NCBI GenBank assembly: GCA_036250225.1
Contig: JAPZLL010000012.1
Span: 806,001 to 870,000 of the forward strand
Direction: 5' to 3'
Source of the DNA: Cercophora sp. LCS_1
Lineage: Eukaryota; Ascomycota; Sordariomycetes; Sordariales; Lasiosphaeriaceae
DNA: 64,000 bases
Of the stretch, positions 35,560 to 49,100 are shown one piece after another. The notes beneath the pieces were generated by a model, which made no database searches, was not told where the DNA came from, and saw only the letters and a program-made list of their open reading frames with translations. The translations under genes and the position numbers were made by a program. Numbering within the stretch: position 1 is the stretch's first letter; each line of letters begins with the position of its first letter.

Positions 35560-35950
35560 CGGTGCGGCTGCTTCTCTTCACCACCTGGCTCGTCAGGCTC
35601 CCCAGACAGGATCTTTAGAGCCGATAGCGTTTTGTCGTGCTGAGTGTGTGCGTCGGGATAGACCTTGCCGATTTGTCGCTGAAGCCAATATGCGTCGATA
35701 TCCCGCGCAGGGATGTAGTTCTTTTCCTGTTCTTTACTCCGTTTGGAATCAGGTCCAGAGTCGATGATCATGGCTTCACCATCGACCAACCCAGCCTCCT
35801 CCTCGTCCCGATCCTGCCCTGGACAGGCCACTCCGGGCGCTGCGATGTCTGCAAGAAGGAAAGCCCATTACGCGAGGCGATATTCAGTGCCAGTTCCTCC
35901 TCAAGCCGTTCGACGAATGCCGACGATTGGGCCTCACTCCCCCAGGATAA
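35560..35950 (-). pseudogene. Truncated fragment of the BRR2 splicing helicase N-terminus
   Basis: The minus strand encodes NYIPARDIDAYWLQRQIGKV, YPDAHTQHDKTLSALKILSG and EPDEPGGEE, at about 35725-35570. This block closely fits the N-terminal region of fungal Brr2, the U5 snRNP helicase. Just upstream, another frame gives SSAFVERLEEELALN (about 35930-35885), also like the Brr2 N-terminal region, so the two parts are out of frame. Where the Brr2 FDYEHHELV-type region should follow, unrelated sequence starts (HRDVDWHAASCAVQ). No helicase cassette is present in the window. This is a partial, inactive copy; the functional gene must lie elsewhere. Confidence 0.65.
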
Positions 35951-37314
<1,364 letters not shown>

Positions 37315-37704
37315 TTCGACTGATTGCACAAGTCCTGATGGAAGCGGAGATAGATATGTTGGAGCAGGCGATGCAGCGAACGACCTCCTAAGACGAACTC
37401 CCCCCTTGAGTTCCAGTGTCGGAGACGAGTTGCCGATGCGGTCAAAAGCGAGTCAAAGAGCGAAGCAGATCTCGGACAGAGTGTTGAAAGCCGCTCCGTC
37501 CACCGTGGAAGGCGAAAGTGTTAGGTGGTCCGGGGGGGGAAGGAGTTTACTGCTTCACCAGCCGTTGAAGGAGAAGACCGGACACCGTAAGCTATTGAAG
37601 GATAAGGGCGGGTATCGGGTGTCGTGAGCTGCCAGGAGACAGAAAGACTGCTCGGGGAATGGCGTCACGACCTAATTGTCGCGAAAGGAGCGGCGGTAGA
37701 AGGG

Positions 37705-38249
37705 TCACGACTCGTAAGGGCATAAGCCGAATGGTTGGTTGGCAGAGGAAGACACTCTAACTAGCATGGAACGCACACGGCCAATCCGGAGGCATGATCG
37801 AGCAAGGGGCAGATATTGAATTGCCGTCGAACTGCCGTTGCTGGAACTGAAAGCCGCTGGCGTAACGGTCATCAGCGACCTGTCTTGAAACACGGACCGA
37901 GGAGTCGAGGTTTTCGCGGGCTCTCGAGTGCAAAACCGCACGCGTAATGAAAGTGAACGTAGGTGAGAGCTTCGGCGCATCATCGACCGATCCTGTGTTG
38001 CCATGGAGTTAGTGTGAGTGTCCAAGGTGAATAGCCAAAACGTACCGTGGTTGGAGTTCCGTCGGTAACGGTTGTGAATGTGATCACATCCGTGTCAGTT
38101 CCTGCGGTTCCAGTTTCAACGTTCGTGGTACTGCCGGAAATAGGCCACGACAGTTCCACCGTTGACAACGCTGTGGTTGTCACTCCGCTGATGACGATGA
38201 CGGTGGTAATCGTACTGGTGAACGAGCAACCGCAACCGTCCAGCGACAA
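37705..38249 (-). pseudogene. Ser/Thr-rich exon-like sequence, possible gene remnant
   Basis: A minus-strand frame reads STITTVIVISGVTTTALS, then TAGTDTDVITFTTVTDGTP, which is mucin-like. It ends at a good donor (GTACGT at about 38045). A 53 nt intron with an ACACTAAC branch site and an AACACAG acceptor can follow. After this acceptor, the frame in phase (DRSMMRRSSHLRSL) looks poorer than a shifted one (DDAPKLSPTFTFITRAVLH). No start or signal peptide could be joined upstream. It may be part of a decayed cell-surface protein gene. Confidence 0.25.
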
Positions 38250-39513
38250 AAAAGGGACAAGCCCATAAGGTACAACCTAGAAAGCCCCCCTAGAAGGAAA
38301 AGAATACAAGGAAAATGATACAGGAAAAGATACATGTAACCAAATGCATCTCACCCGGCAGCAGGCCACCACATCGCCAGTCAACTCCAGGTGCGCGGCA
38401 CCAATAAGACACGAGTAAAACAGCCAAATCTCCGCATCATATGTTGTGGGAACGAAGAACTGAAACACACCAATACAAATGACTGACACATGCCCGGCAC
38501 ACACCATCAAGCTGAACATGAACACCACTCAAACACAAGAGGAACACTCGGGTATTCCCATCACATATTGTCGGACAATATGAAATAAAACAGTGTTAAA
38601 CGAACTAAAGAAACTGCTCCTCGTTGGCGAAACACCTCTGTGCCGGGAGTCTTGGAGGCCAGTGGCAGCAAGCCAGTGCGGTAACGCCCTCTGGTAGCCT
38701 TGTTGAAGCGTGGTAAGGTCGCCATCGCCATCGCCATCGCCATCGACTCCGGCTGCTCGTTGTCCGAAGGAGACGAGGTCGCCGAGGCGAGTCTCACCAG
38801 TGCGGGAAGATTCTCCGTTGCCCGTCGACACGGCGGCTCCGGTCGATGTGGGAGTCGACACACTTGTTGGTGCGCCAACTTCAATAATGGTCGTCTCCGA
38901 TGCGCTGCCAGGGTTGGCGGCCTCGATCTGGGCACGCGTGGGGTCCTAGGTAGGCCAGCACCAGTGTGTGTGTGTGGCAGTGACCGGGTAGTTCCCTCCA
39001 TGGCTGGCCGTTTGGACTTGGTAACCTTAGAAGCGGCTTGGGAGCCGCGAGTTTTCGCGGGATGGTGCCATCGCCACAGTCGCTTGTGTTGGTTGTACCC
39101 ACAGGCAGTCGCATTGTGTGATTGCGGTAGCCTCTGTGATGCGCAACAGAGGAGTAGTTTTGACGACAGTGGCCGTGGTTGGCCGGTGTGCCAGAAAAGA
39201 AAATGAGGTGTGCAAAAAACAGGGCTCTTCCATAAGGCGGTTGCCAGAGGGCCTGTTGCCAGAGGCAGCTGCCAGACCATGGAGCGGGGTGCTGCTGAGG
39301 CCATATGCGGTTGCATGGTTGTGATGGCCTTGATGGCAGTTGACGTAACCGCCGCAATCCAAAGTTCCCAACAGGATTTTGGCGAGCATTGAAGGCCCAC
39401 CTGACACGCCTTACCAAGGAGGCATCTTCTGGATCAACGTCAAGATCCCAAAAGGGAAGCAGTGGTGAACTGAAGCCAAGAGGTGAAAGCGTAAAAAAAA
39501 AATGCACAAGCTA
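38250..39513. other. Gene-poor block with protein-like patches
   Basis: The minus strand near 38950-38770 reads DPTRAQIEAANPGSASETTI then STPTSTGAAVSTGNGESSR, and a second patch near 39190-39060 reads TPLLRITEATAITQCDC. They are in different frames and could not be joined. They resemble exons of a Ser/Thr-rich secreted protein, perhaps the same decayed gene as at 37.7-38.2 kb. Confidence 0.25.
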
Positions 39514-39547
39514 AGGTCGTACCCGGAATCGAACCGGGGTTGCCGGA
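39514..39547 (-). pseudogene. 3' half of a tRNA, probably tRNA-Gln
   Basis: On the minus strand, TCCGGCAACCCCGGTTCGAT continues with TCCGGGTACGACCT. This is an intact T arm (CCCGG-TTCGATT-CCGGG) and the 3' acceptor strand TACGACC, resembling fungal tRNA-Gln. A matching 5' strand (GGTCGTA), D arm and anticodon arm are missing next to it. The fragment is therefore not a working tRNA gene. Confidence 0.55.
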
Positions 39548-40208
39548 ATGTCTGAACTCAGGGTCAACATGGCGTTGACGGAGTCGAGGGAGTACCAGAA
39601 CCACACAGCACCAGACTCCCAACTGTCGTGTATTGTGCTAGACAGCGTCGCCACCCCACCCTCCTCCAAAACCCCGGGTCTCCGCAACGGGCCGCGTCAA
39701 GCCAGCAGACAAGCCCATCGCCAGAGATCGGTCCCGTTTCCTTGCAACCGAGACACATTGCTACGACCCCGACCACGCCAGGCGATCTGGGGCCACGATC
39801 CAAAAGGCGCCGCTCGAGAACCAACACCCGCTCTCTCACGGCGAGGGCCTCGCAAAGCTAGATGGAGGAGCGGCATATAAACGTCGGTATTCCAGGTCGC
39901 CTCGGACATGTCCGTGATATCGCGCTCGATAGAACGCGCTGGTGGCGGACCTCCAGAACCGGGCCCTCAAGCTTGTCGTCGGCAGTGCGCTTGTTGTTCT
40001 TGACTCTCTTTCCCTTGTGGTGGCGATCCTCCACCTGGCAGTCCGACGATATAGGGAGTCGGGGCCGGGGCCACACCGCCTTCGGCATGCACGTAGCCGT
40101 AGCCGCGAGGAATCGGGACCTGGGCGTACGACGCATGCAACATGAAGCTTCCAAGACGGATAGTCGTAATTGTCATTGAGGCTCTCCTAAGGAGTGGCTA
40201 TCTGTGCC
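39548..40208. other. Region without a supported gene
   Basis: The minus strand has a short open frame (39967-40176) with a Gly/Pro-rich stretch (PIPRGYGYVHAEGGVAPAPT). No start, intron or family evidence supports it. Confidence 0.25.
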
Positions 40209-40753
40209 CTAGCAAACCCCCAATTTTGTCCTAAGCCCCCTTGAACCCATCAAGAAGACGCGTCCTGACCGTCTTTTCAGGCTCGGGACAGATGGGTGGA
40301 GGGACAATATAGCTTTCCAAGGCAAACGAGTAGAAATACTCGTCTGCTTGAGAGCCAACCGTCTAGGACCCCGACCGCTCTGCGTCGCCGTCGCACCGGC
40401 GGTACGCTCTTCACTACCTCGAGCGGAGCTCATGTCGGAGCCATTGGCGGCGTTAGCGCCGTAGTCCTGGCTGGTAGGCTGAACAACAGGGGTCTCCTCC
40501 TTGGGGTCGATGATGGTGACGGGCGTGACGCGTGCGAGCTTTCAACAGGCGCCTTGACGGTGTCTTCGGCAGAGTCGCCAGGCACTGACGTTTCTATCGA
40601 AGTTGCAAGTGGCTGGTCTGAACACGTCCCGCCTAGTAGTGAATTAGTCAACTCGAATTCTGGGATGTAAAGCAAACACAGCATACCGGTGTCAGTCTTA
40701 CCGCCCTTATGCTCCCCTGGGGGCTCAGTTTCGACTTGGGGTTGAGAAGGCAT
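40209..40753 (-). pseudogene. Candidate decayed gene, unknown function
   Basis: An ATG at 40753 opens MPSQPQVETEPPGEHKGGKT. A convincing 54 nt intron (40686..40633; GTATGC, TTGACTAAT branch, CTACTAG) is followed in frame by DQPLATSIETSVPGDSAEDT. At about 40530 the sensible frame changes (ARVTPVTIIDPKEETPVVQP), and again by about 40370 (QADEYFYSFALESY, then PEPEKTVRTRLLDGFKGA and a stop). I could not link these with introns, so at least two frame breaks are likely. No family is recognised with confidence. Confidence 0.35.
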
Positions 40754-43193
40754 CGCGATGACTGCCGGGAGCTGAATGATTGTTGTCTGAAGCGAGGGCG
40801 CTTGGCCTTCAAGAAGGGCGAAAAGACGCAATCCAAAGTTCCCAAGTTCCCTGGAGTAAAGTGGCGGCCGACCACGTCGCCTCGTGGACGCGGGTCCTGC
40901 AAAGGTCCTCCTCTCCTCTTCTTGGATTGAAGAAAGAGACACAGACTGTCATCATGTTAGCACAATGGGTAATGAGGGTGTGGTGTTGGAGCTACCCGAC
41001 TCACGGGAGGTCCTTATTTCTCTCGTAGCTCGACGAGAACCAAATTATGGCAAAGGCGGGAGGAGTTCCCTGAGGAGGGTTGTGTGCGGAAGGAGGGGAG
41101 TGGGAGGCTGAGGGTTTGGCTGAGAAAAGAGTGGAAGGCGGCCGGTGCAAACCTCGAACCGGGGGTGCGAGTCGTTAACCGCCGGGGTCAGCCGTTGAGG
41201 GGCGTAGTGTGACTTTGATCTAAGGGTAGGTTTGAAAACGACAATCTGACCTAGCCTGTTTCAAGTGGCAAAGTTAGACTCAAGGCTCACAAGCCGAGTA
41301 ATTTGCAGAGTGAAGAGCTCTCCGAAAAGAGCATTCAACAGCACGTGAGATTATTAAGGGGGAAAGTGGTCAAAGGGGTGGGGTAAAATGCAGAAAATGA
41401 AAGGGAAATAAGTTTCAGCAGAAGAGTCGGCTGCTCTGGCCGTGTAGGCTCGCTGGAATGGATCATGGGACGAACAAGCTAGACGTTTCTCGAACCCCTT
41501 GGAGCTCCCTCGGGTTCTCAATTTGGCCTGATGGGAGGTTGGAGTGGAAGAAGAACAGGCCGACTAGTCGAGGCCGGGACGAGGCAAAGCGAAGGTTTGA
41601 AACGGAAAAAGAAAACCACTTACAAACTTGGGGCACTTGGTCTCCAGTCCAAGCTGGCGGTGGTGCGTTGAAGGCTGAAGCAGGGAGTGCTTTGAAATTA
41701 TGATGGCGTTGCTAACGCTGAAGAAGTGCTTGTCGCTCTGGGATGACGGTGATGTGAAAACCACAGAGAAATGGCGGGAGAAGGAGGATGGAGGAGGAAG
41801 ATGGAGAAGAATTGTGCTTTGGGGATAGAATATTGCCCAAGAAAGGATCGGGACGCCCAGGGCTCTTGCCAGCAAGGTTTACTGGCAGAGTGCAGTTGCT
41901 CTCTGCAAACAGAAGACGAAGGAGCACTGTGGGGGAAGAGAGGGTGACGGAACATCAGAAAGTCTCGGGTACCTGTCCTGCCCTACGAGTTACGCAGCGG
42001 TGTCTAGACCCTGTACATCCACCATTCCAGGTTGACTTTCTCACTCCTTCCTCAGCCGAGATTTGATTTAGTCCTGGAGGGTGGCGGGAAATCAAAGGAG
42101 CTGGTTACCTGTCCGGATGGAAAGTCCCAGGATCAAATCAAGCAATCTCCTCCTTCCTCGTGTAATTGGGTAAGTTCTCGTCGCTGCTTCGGGCCTTCAA
42201 GGTTCCAGGCTAGCCCTGTGATGCGAGTATACTTCCTTCCTTGCCTGCTGATGGGGGGAGTTTGTTGGGATTCGCATTTGAGTGATACGGCAGGCTCATT
42301 TGATCCCAAGTGGCAGGACTGATGATCTGACTTGATTTACATCATATCAGACCTATTGTCTGGTGTTGTCTTTGAACAGAAGACTACTGATTGTCACTGC
42401 TTTCATGGACAATGTTGACGTGCAGTAATTTCTTTTTCTTGTTCTTGACGGGCTCCTTGTCCAGCACCCAGGCGTGCACTTTCCATGTGTAAGAATAGAA
42501 TGAAATCACCCAACAGAACGCAATGTTGAAGGTCTTTCCTGTCAACAATATGGGTGGAGTTTCAATGGCTCTTGCCTGGCCTGCATCAGAAGTGGGTTTG
42601 ATTTCGAATTTCAAAGCGGGGTGCCACCAGGCCTCGAGGCAGGCAGAGATTGATCTAGAACTCCAATCGTGTCATGTCTTATCACTTAGCTCCCTTTCAC
42701 CCTGTGATTCCTGGAAGGTACCATGGTGGGCAGTGATGGGAATAGCAAGGCAACAGAAGATTGGCGGTCTGGACACTCATGGCGGAGTTAGATCTGCGTT
42801 TGACTTGACGATTGTTCTCTCTGTTGGGTAGGGGCGTTGGATAACCCTGTCCCCATGGCCTGATGTGCCTAGTTTTCCACCTGCCGTGTCGCCCCTGATC
42901 CTCTCTGGTGGCCACACGTTCCCAGGCTTTTGATTTTCCCTTCCCGTTGTGGTGATAGGCAGAAACCTCTCCCGATCCGCCCCTTCTCCATGATCCTCGG
43001 AGCTTCTGCTCCTTGGTCTGCTTCCCTTGACACCAAAAAGTCTCCTCATCTCCCGCGATCTCTAAACCTTCTCTTCCCTCTTCCCTCTCCCCACACCATC
43101 CTCACCAGATTCTCTGCTTTGCCACCTCGGGGCTTTTGGGGCTTTTAGGGCTCAATTCTTCCCAACAACTTTTGTTGTGCCGCCTCACTCAAG
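40754..43193. other. Gene-poor block
   Basis: No supported gene in 2.4 kb. The last 150 bp (43040-43190) are pyrimidine-rich, like a fungal promoter or 5' UTR, ahead of the small frame at 43194. Confidence 0.35.
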
Positions 43194-43322
43194 ATGCTTT
43201 TCAACGTCCTTCTCCTCGCGACGAGGGTCTTCGCGGCCGCCGTTCGCCCCCGCAGCATCAATGACTACAGGGGCAGCACCTTTAAGAACGAGGCCTCGGA
43301 CGGCTCGATGTCCTCGTCCTAA
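43194..43322 (+). CDS. Candidate 42-residue secreted peptide
   Basis: An ATG after a pyrimidine-rich leader opens MLFNVLLLATRVFAAAVRPR, which is a plausible signal peptide, followed by about 26 polar residues ending in SDGSMSSS. Downstream, protein-like pieces appear in other frames: SIDVFFRQQAPTPN near 43440, and LLEYEQPLTRLLDNPAHIPG plus YYNTSAHFLWIGSEEVLLTT near 43770-43910. They may be later exons of the same gene or its decayed remains. An intron with a TTCTAACTGAG branch site and GCGCAG acceptor ends near 43405, but no donor upstream of the stop fits. Low confidence. Confidence 0.3.
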   Translation: MLFNVLLLATRVFAAAVRPRSINDYRGSTFKNEASDGSMSSS

Positions 43323-46103
43323 GCACGGTCGTTTCCAGTGTCTAAGCATGTGGGTCAATCATGCTGCCTTTGTCGTCTCTCTTTTCTAACTGAGGCTGCG
43401 CAGACGCCGTGGTCTCGACAATTTTGGAAACATCTTTACACCCATCAATAGACGTATTCTTTCGACAACAAGCACCAACACCAAACACCCTGCGCCGCCT
43501 ACCTCCTCTTCTTGATGGCTGGCCTTCCCCTCGATGAATTCGGTTGCCTTTTAGCCCCCGGGGCCTTCGGCACATGGAAGAAAAGGGGCTGCGGCCATAC
43601 CATCCGGCATCGCAGGCTTGTCTCGGCCACTTGGCGGCTGGGATCTCGTTGTCCTCACGGACATCGGGTCGACAATATTGGCCTGGACATGGGCTGGCCC
43701 CTTGATTGGGTGCTGGTTATGTCTGGCAGACAGATATGCTAAGCTTCATGCACACCGTCGGGGTGGCTGCTTGAATATGAGCAGCCCCTGACTCGTCTCC
43801 TCGACAACCCCGCCCATATCCCTGGGTCAGCAACCACCAAGGCAAAGGAGTACTATAACACCTCCGCACATTTCCTCTGGATCGGATCGGAGGAGGTCCT
43901 CCTGACCACGCAGGGGGGTTGCCTGTCTTGGCCATGCGGTCAAAACCGGCCATGTGTTGGATGTTGGAAAGGGGCGGCCAAGTTCAAGGTGCAGCACGAG
44001 ATCCTCATGGCCTCCACTACGTCCAGGTCATGTGTCGGTGGAGATGGCAGATTACGAGTTGTGTACAGATACATGTCGGATATGGCGGCTGGGGAGTATT
44101 CAGGCATTGCGTGGGTTGTCTTGTACATATACTGGTCTAGTCACCTCCTCTGACAGCGTGGGCTGTCCGGAGAATTAAGCACGTTGACTACTGCCTATCT
44201 TTGAGGCGCGGCCAGTGAAACGACTTATTAGAGTCCTTTGTTATCAACTCCCCAGATAACCCAGGTACCAAGTCTGATATGTTGCAGAGAATGAATTGCT
44301 GCCGAGGGATCAGGGCATTGCACCTCTTCCAGTGAGTCTTTAATTGCCTTGGCTGGAACGATGCTGGAAACAATGAAGCGCTTGAGGCCAACCAGCAGCC
44401 TTGCAAGTGACCTGACGTGGCTCTTTCGAACACGATCTTGGTGGCCTTGATTTTTCAGCAATTCCCCTTATGTTCCTCCCGGGTGTGTCTCCAACCTCCG
44501 GCAACTCGTGCCCTAGGGCGCAACCCCAACAGATAGAGCGTTGGCTCGGCACCTTCCTGTCGTTTAAGACCAGCAGCCCTTTGCATTTCCGCTGACAGCC
44601 AGCAACCTAACCCCCTTGAAAAAAGTCTCCACCCCCAACCTCACCAAACGCAACTCAAACCTGTCTTCCTAGCCCACCTACAAGACCAAAACCTTCTAGC
44701 TACGGTTCTCAGTCCCGGCGAGGGCGTTACGACACAGGCTATAGCACAGCAAAGTAAGCTTTCCCTGCCATTCCCCTCGCACCTCTCCGTCCTCTTCCCC
44801 TCTTTCTTCTGCCGCCGTTCCCTCAGCAAAGCCTGACCTTACCAGCGCCAGGCAGAGTGCACCGGCGAGACCACCGGTGAGAACATTGGATGAGCAGCCC
44901 ACTGCGCATGGGGCCGTGCCACCAAACCCTAAAAATCAAACATCGACCATCTCACCACACCTTTATCTTGCCGTCACCCCTCGGCGCACTCTCCCTGCAA
45001 AACCTCGGCGGTTCCATCCCCGCTGAGGCCAATACAGACCCGTCTGCTTACACACGCGGCCGTTATTAGCGGTGGCACCCATACACCGCTTGTGCTGATC
45101 GCCCAGCCGCGGTGGCGGTATCAACTCACTGTCTCCGGGCTCAAGTCTTCGTTCACTTCCGGTGGACCATTTCGGTCTTCCCCGAGACCGCCCCCGAGTG
45201 CCATTCCTCATGACCAGAACCAGCTTTATCCTGGTTGGAAAATGGGTGGTTGGCCTGCCCGCAGCCGAACATAGGCACTGGCACTGGCACTGGCACAGCA
45301 AGCCACGCATCGCGTGCCAGGAGCTAGGAACATGGGCCATGCATCTGGGCGTTAACAAGCATCAATGTCACCAAAGAAGGCACACAGCAACCGAAAGCCA
45401 GACCTCGATTGCAAACCCTTGTCAAGCGCGAACGGCGAGCAACACTTATTACTGTCAACAACACGGACGATTCGGCAACAGAATCACCAAGCAGAATCGA
45501 TCGTGTTGGCCTGCCCACGGTCAAACACACGCATACACACACGCATCAAGTCACACGTTGAGTCGAGAGAGGGAGCTATGCTGGGTTGAGAACATTGAGT
45601 TGTAAGTGTTTCCATGCCTTTTGTTGTGGGATCACTTGACTGACGATGGAGTGAAGCAGACTTCTCGAGAAGTGAAAGGTCGAGGCGCTGGAGGTGGTTT
45701 TGCAGGCCGGTATGGGTTTGGTTGTGTCTTCCAGATTGTATCTTGAATGGGATTGTAGGAGTATGGATAGGACAGCGCTTGCCCCATGGCCGCAAATACA
45801 AAAGGACATCGAGTCTGTGGATCATCAGATGAATTGAAGTTCTGAGGACGGGTAGTCACTCTTGCTGGATTGTATTTTGGCCGGATGGGCGTAACTGGAA
45901 AGTCCATGACCTTGCCTACCCTGCAATTCTTGCCTACCCTGCGTTCTTTCATCTGCCCTGCACTGCGATCCAACTATCCGTCAAACCGCTCTAGACAACT
46001 CTTGAAATGGCCCCCCACGCTACCTCTCCTACGTTTAAACAACCATGGTGACCAAATCTATCTTCTCCATTCATTCAGCTCAGCAAGTACTTACAAAGTC
46101 AAC
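43323..46103. other. Gene-poor block
   Basis: Apart from the protein-like pieces at 43.4-44.2 kb noted with the small peptide, no gene or RNA is recognised. A short imperfect repeat CACTGGCACTGGCACTGGCA lies at about 45276-45295. The right end carries the 3' UTR of the hydantoinase gene. Confidence 0.35.
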
Positions 46104-49100
46104 CTACTCCCCATCAAACTCATCAATCACACTCTTTGGAGAGACAAATCTTCCCAAAGGCTGATACTCGAGATGCTCAAACCCAAACGCCTTTGGCCCA
46201 CCAAGCTCAATCCCCCTCTTCGAGCCCGTCCACCGATCCGAAGCCGCAATTCCAAGGACAATGACAAGCAACCCATACCGATACTCGGGCGTCCCGACCG
46301 CCTCGCCGTTCTGCGCGTCAATCACCGAGATCAAATCCGGCACAATGGCCAAGATGTCCTCCTGCTTCTCTAGCTCGTCTTTGTCTCCTTTGTTGTTCTC
46401 GTCGTGGACTCGAATAGCGGCGATGTTCTCGTTTTTGAAAGGGATCTTGATCCGCCCCTGGAACTTGGTTCCGATTTCGCTGGAGCTGGTGGTTTCGTCC
46501 CTGACATCAGTTCCTTCGATGATGCATTCGCCGTAGACGTGGCCCATCCGTAGGGTTCGTTCAACCCCGACAATCTTGCCTTTGAAGAGGACCTTGCCTG
46601 AGCCTGGCCCGCCACACTCGTCGATGATTTCCTCGGCGACTTGATCCACGCGGTTTTCCTTCCTCGCGCGCGCCACAGCTCGTCCGATTCGCCATGATAG
46701 GGAAAGCGTATGCTCAACTACCCACCGCTTCATCTCAGCACCGGTGACAGGCGGATCGGCACACCCGACTTGGCTGCCCATCTGGCTGAGTGCTGCGCGG
46801 ATGATCTTTTCGACGTGCAGATCCGAAGCAGCAACGGGCATGATGACGACATTCCCATTCCCGTCTGCAACAGAAATAGGCGACCAGATGGGCTGTCGCT
46901 CGTTAAACACAACGGGTGTCGTCTGCCATTTGGTCGGGTATGCGCGTCCCATCCAGTCGCCGTCGACGCAGGGGATATCGAGGTTGGAACTGGCCGAGAG
47001 GGTGAGACCTTGGAGACCGTTGCCGCCACCGATTTCGAGGGCGATCATGTGCGTTGCCGGGCGACCGCAGATTTTGTATAGCTCGGTTTGGGCTTGCATC
47101 ATTTCGTCGCCTTGGAGCTTCTCGATGGAGACGGTGGGTGAGCCGGCGCCGCAGCCGCAGCCTATCGCTGCTGTGTCTGAGACGTCGCGGGGGTTGACGA
47201 TGCGGACGGTTGCGCCGGAGCGGAGGAGCTGGCGGAGGAGGATCATGTGTGGGTAGGGTGAGCCGCCACCGCCTGTGCCGAGGATGTAGCAGCCTGTTGA
47301 GATGAAGAGGAGGTCGGTTTCGGAGAGGTACCAGGTTCGGTTGGTGACGGTAGGGGTGTAAGTGTGGACGTCAATTTCCGGGGTGGGTTCCTTCAGTTGA
47401 GTGCTTTTCAGAGGCTGTTGGGTGGTGGGGGTCCATGAGTCGGATTCGTCGAGAGGTGGTTCAGGGGCTTGGGAGAGGTCGGTTCGGGAAAAGTCAAAGT
47501 CGCCGGCGGCGCGGACGATGAAGCGAGATTTGTGGTCGATGTACTGGGTATGTCAGTTATGTTGACTCCTTTCGGAGACTGAAAGAAAGGGGTCATACCT
47601 GAAGGGGAAGTGCTTCTTGTTCCACAACCTTGACCGACTCTGGGAGAGCACCAGCTTTGATGGTCTTCTCGATGGCCTCCTTTGAAATCTCTTCAAGGAT
47701 TTGCCTTGATGTCTTAAGCTCGGTCGACCTCACCGTGTCGACGACGGCGCTGACCCGGGCCGTCGCTGCTCCAATGGCGTTTGCTACCCCTGACCACTGC
47801 GGCTTGACCACTTTGCTCGCTCCCTTGAGGGTGTCAGGGGCCAAGATCGATCCACCACCAACCAGGATAACTGGTAAATCTGCCGGAGATGCCTTCATAG
47901 TGTCGATGATCTTTTCAAGCTTATGTTTGATGACGGCCTGGAACTCCTCCAGCTCAGCCGGTGTCATGGCTCCCTTGGCAAGCTCCGGGTTGCCAATCTT
48001 GAGGTCAGGGTTCACAAGAACGGCGCCATCCGTAGCTGTGAGAACGTTGCCACCAAAAATCAACGCCTTCCTGATGAGTTCATGTCCCACGCTATCAGGT
48101 CCGATCGTCATAGGCGGCCCCTTTCGCACAATGGAACCTCCACCAAGACCAATGCTCTTGATATCAGGGCAGGAAAAGTTCTGTCATCATCACATTAGTG
48201 GGACGCTCACACAAATCAACAATCAAAAAAACCCACCATCCTAACCCCAGCCAACTCGCTATAAGCCGCCTGCTGTCTCGGAAACCCATTCTCCATCAAC
48301 AACCCCACATCCGTCGTCGTCCCACCAATATCCACAACCATCATCGGCCCCTTTTCCTCTCCCTCACCCTGCATCAAGAACGCCGCACCGCGCATACTAT
48401 TCGTCGGTCCGCTGGAAAACGTCCGAATCGGCAACCTTGCCGCCTCCTCACCTCCCAGGATCGTCCCATCATTCTGCGTGATAAAAACCGGACACCCCAA
48501 CCCCAGCCGTCTCACCGGCTCCTTCAAAGCCCTCACCGTCCGTCTCGCAAACTTGAGAATCGCCGCATTCAAAACGGCCGCATTCTCCCTCTCCAAGAAC
48601 CCTAGACTCGCCACCTCGTTCGAACACACCACATCGACACCCGGGATTTCCTTCATCACAACATCCCGCGCCCGCTCCTCCTGTCGCTCAACAACATCAA
48701 TGGGACTAAACACGCCAATCACAACCACGCTTTTGATCCCCTTTTCCTCAATCGTCTTACACACTGCCTTGATTTCGTCAACGTCGATATCAGAGATCAA
48801 ACTCCCGTCTACTTCCAATCCGCCCTTGACAAGCGCGTAGTGGCCGAGCACCAAGTCGCGCATGTCATCGGGCCAGTCGACGCACGGCGGCGCGTGCTTG
48901 GAGAAGGGACCGCACAGCCGGATGACGGCTACCCGCTCGAGGCGCCGGGCGTCGCGTTCGACAACGGCGTTGACAAAGTGGGTTGTGCCGATCGTCACGC
49001 TTGCGACGCTTTCGGGCGGCACGTTGCTGGAGGATAAAAGGGAGGCGATGGAGGAGGCGATGGCGTCGCTTGGATTTGGGGTCGTGGGCGTTTTGTTCCA

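Noticed and set aside
41140..41215. Possible tRNA on the minus strand (GGTTAACGACTCGC followed by GGTTCGAGG)
   Set aside because: The T stem and acceptor stem do not pair; it looks like a chance match.
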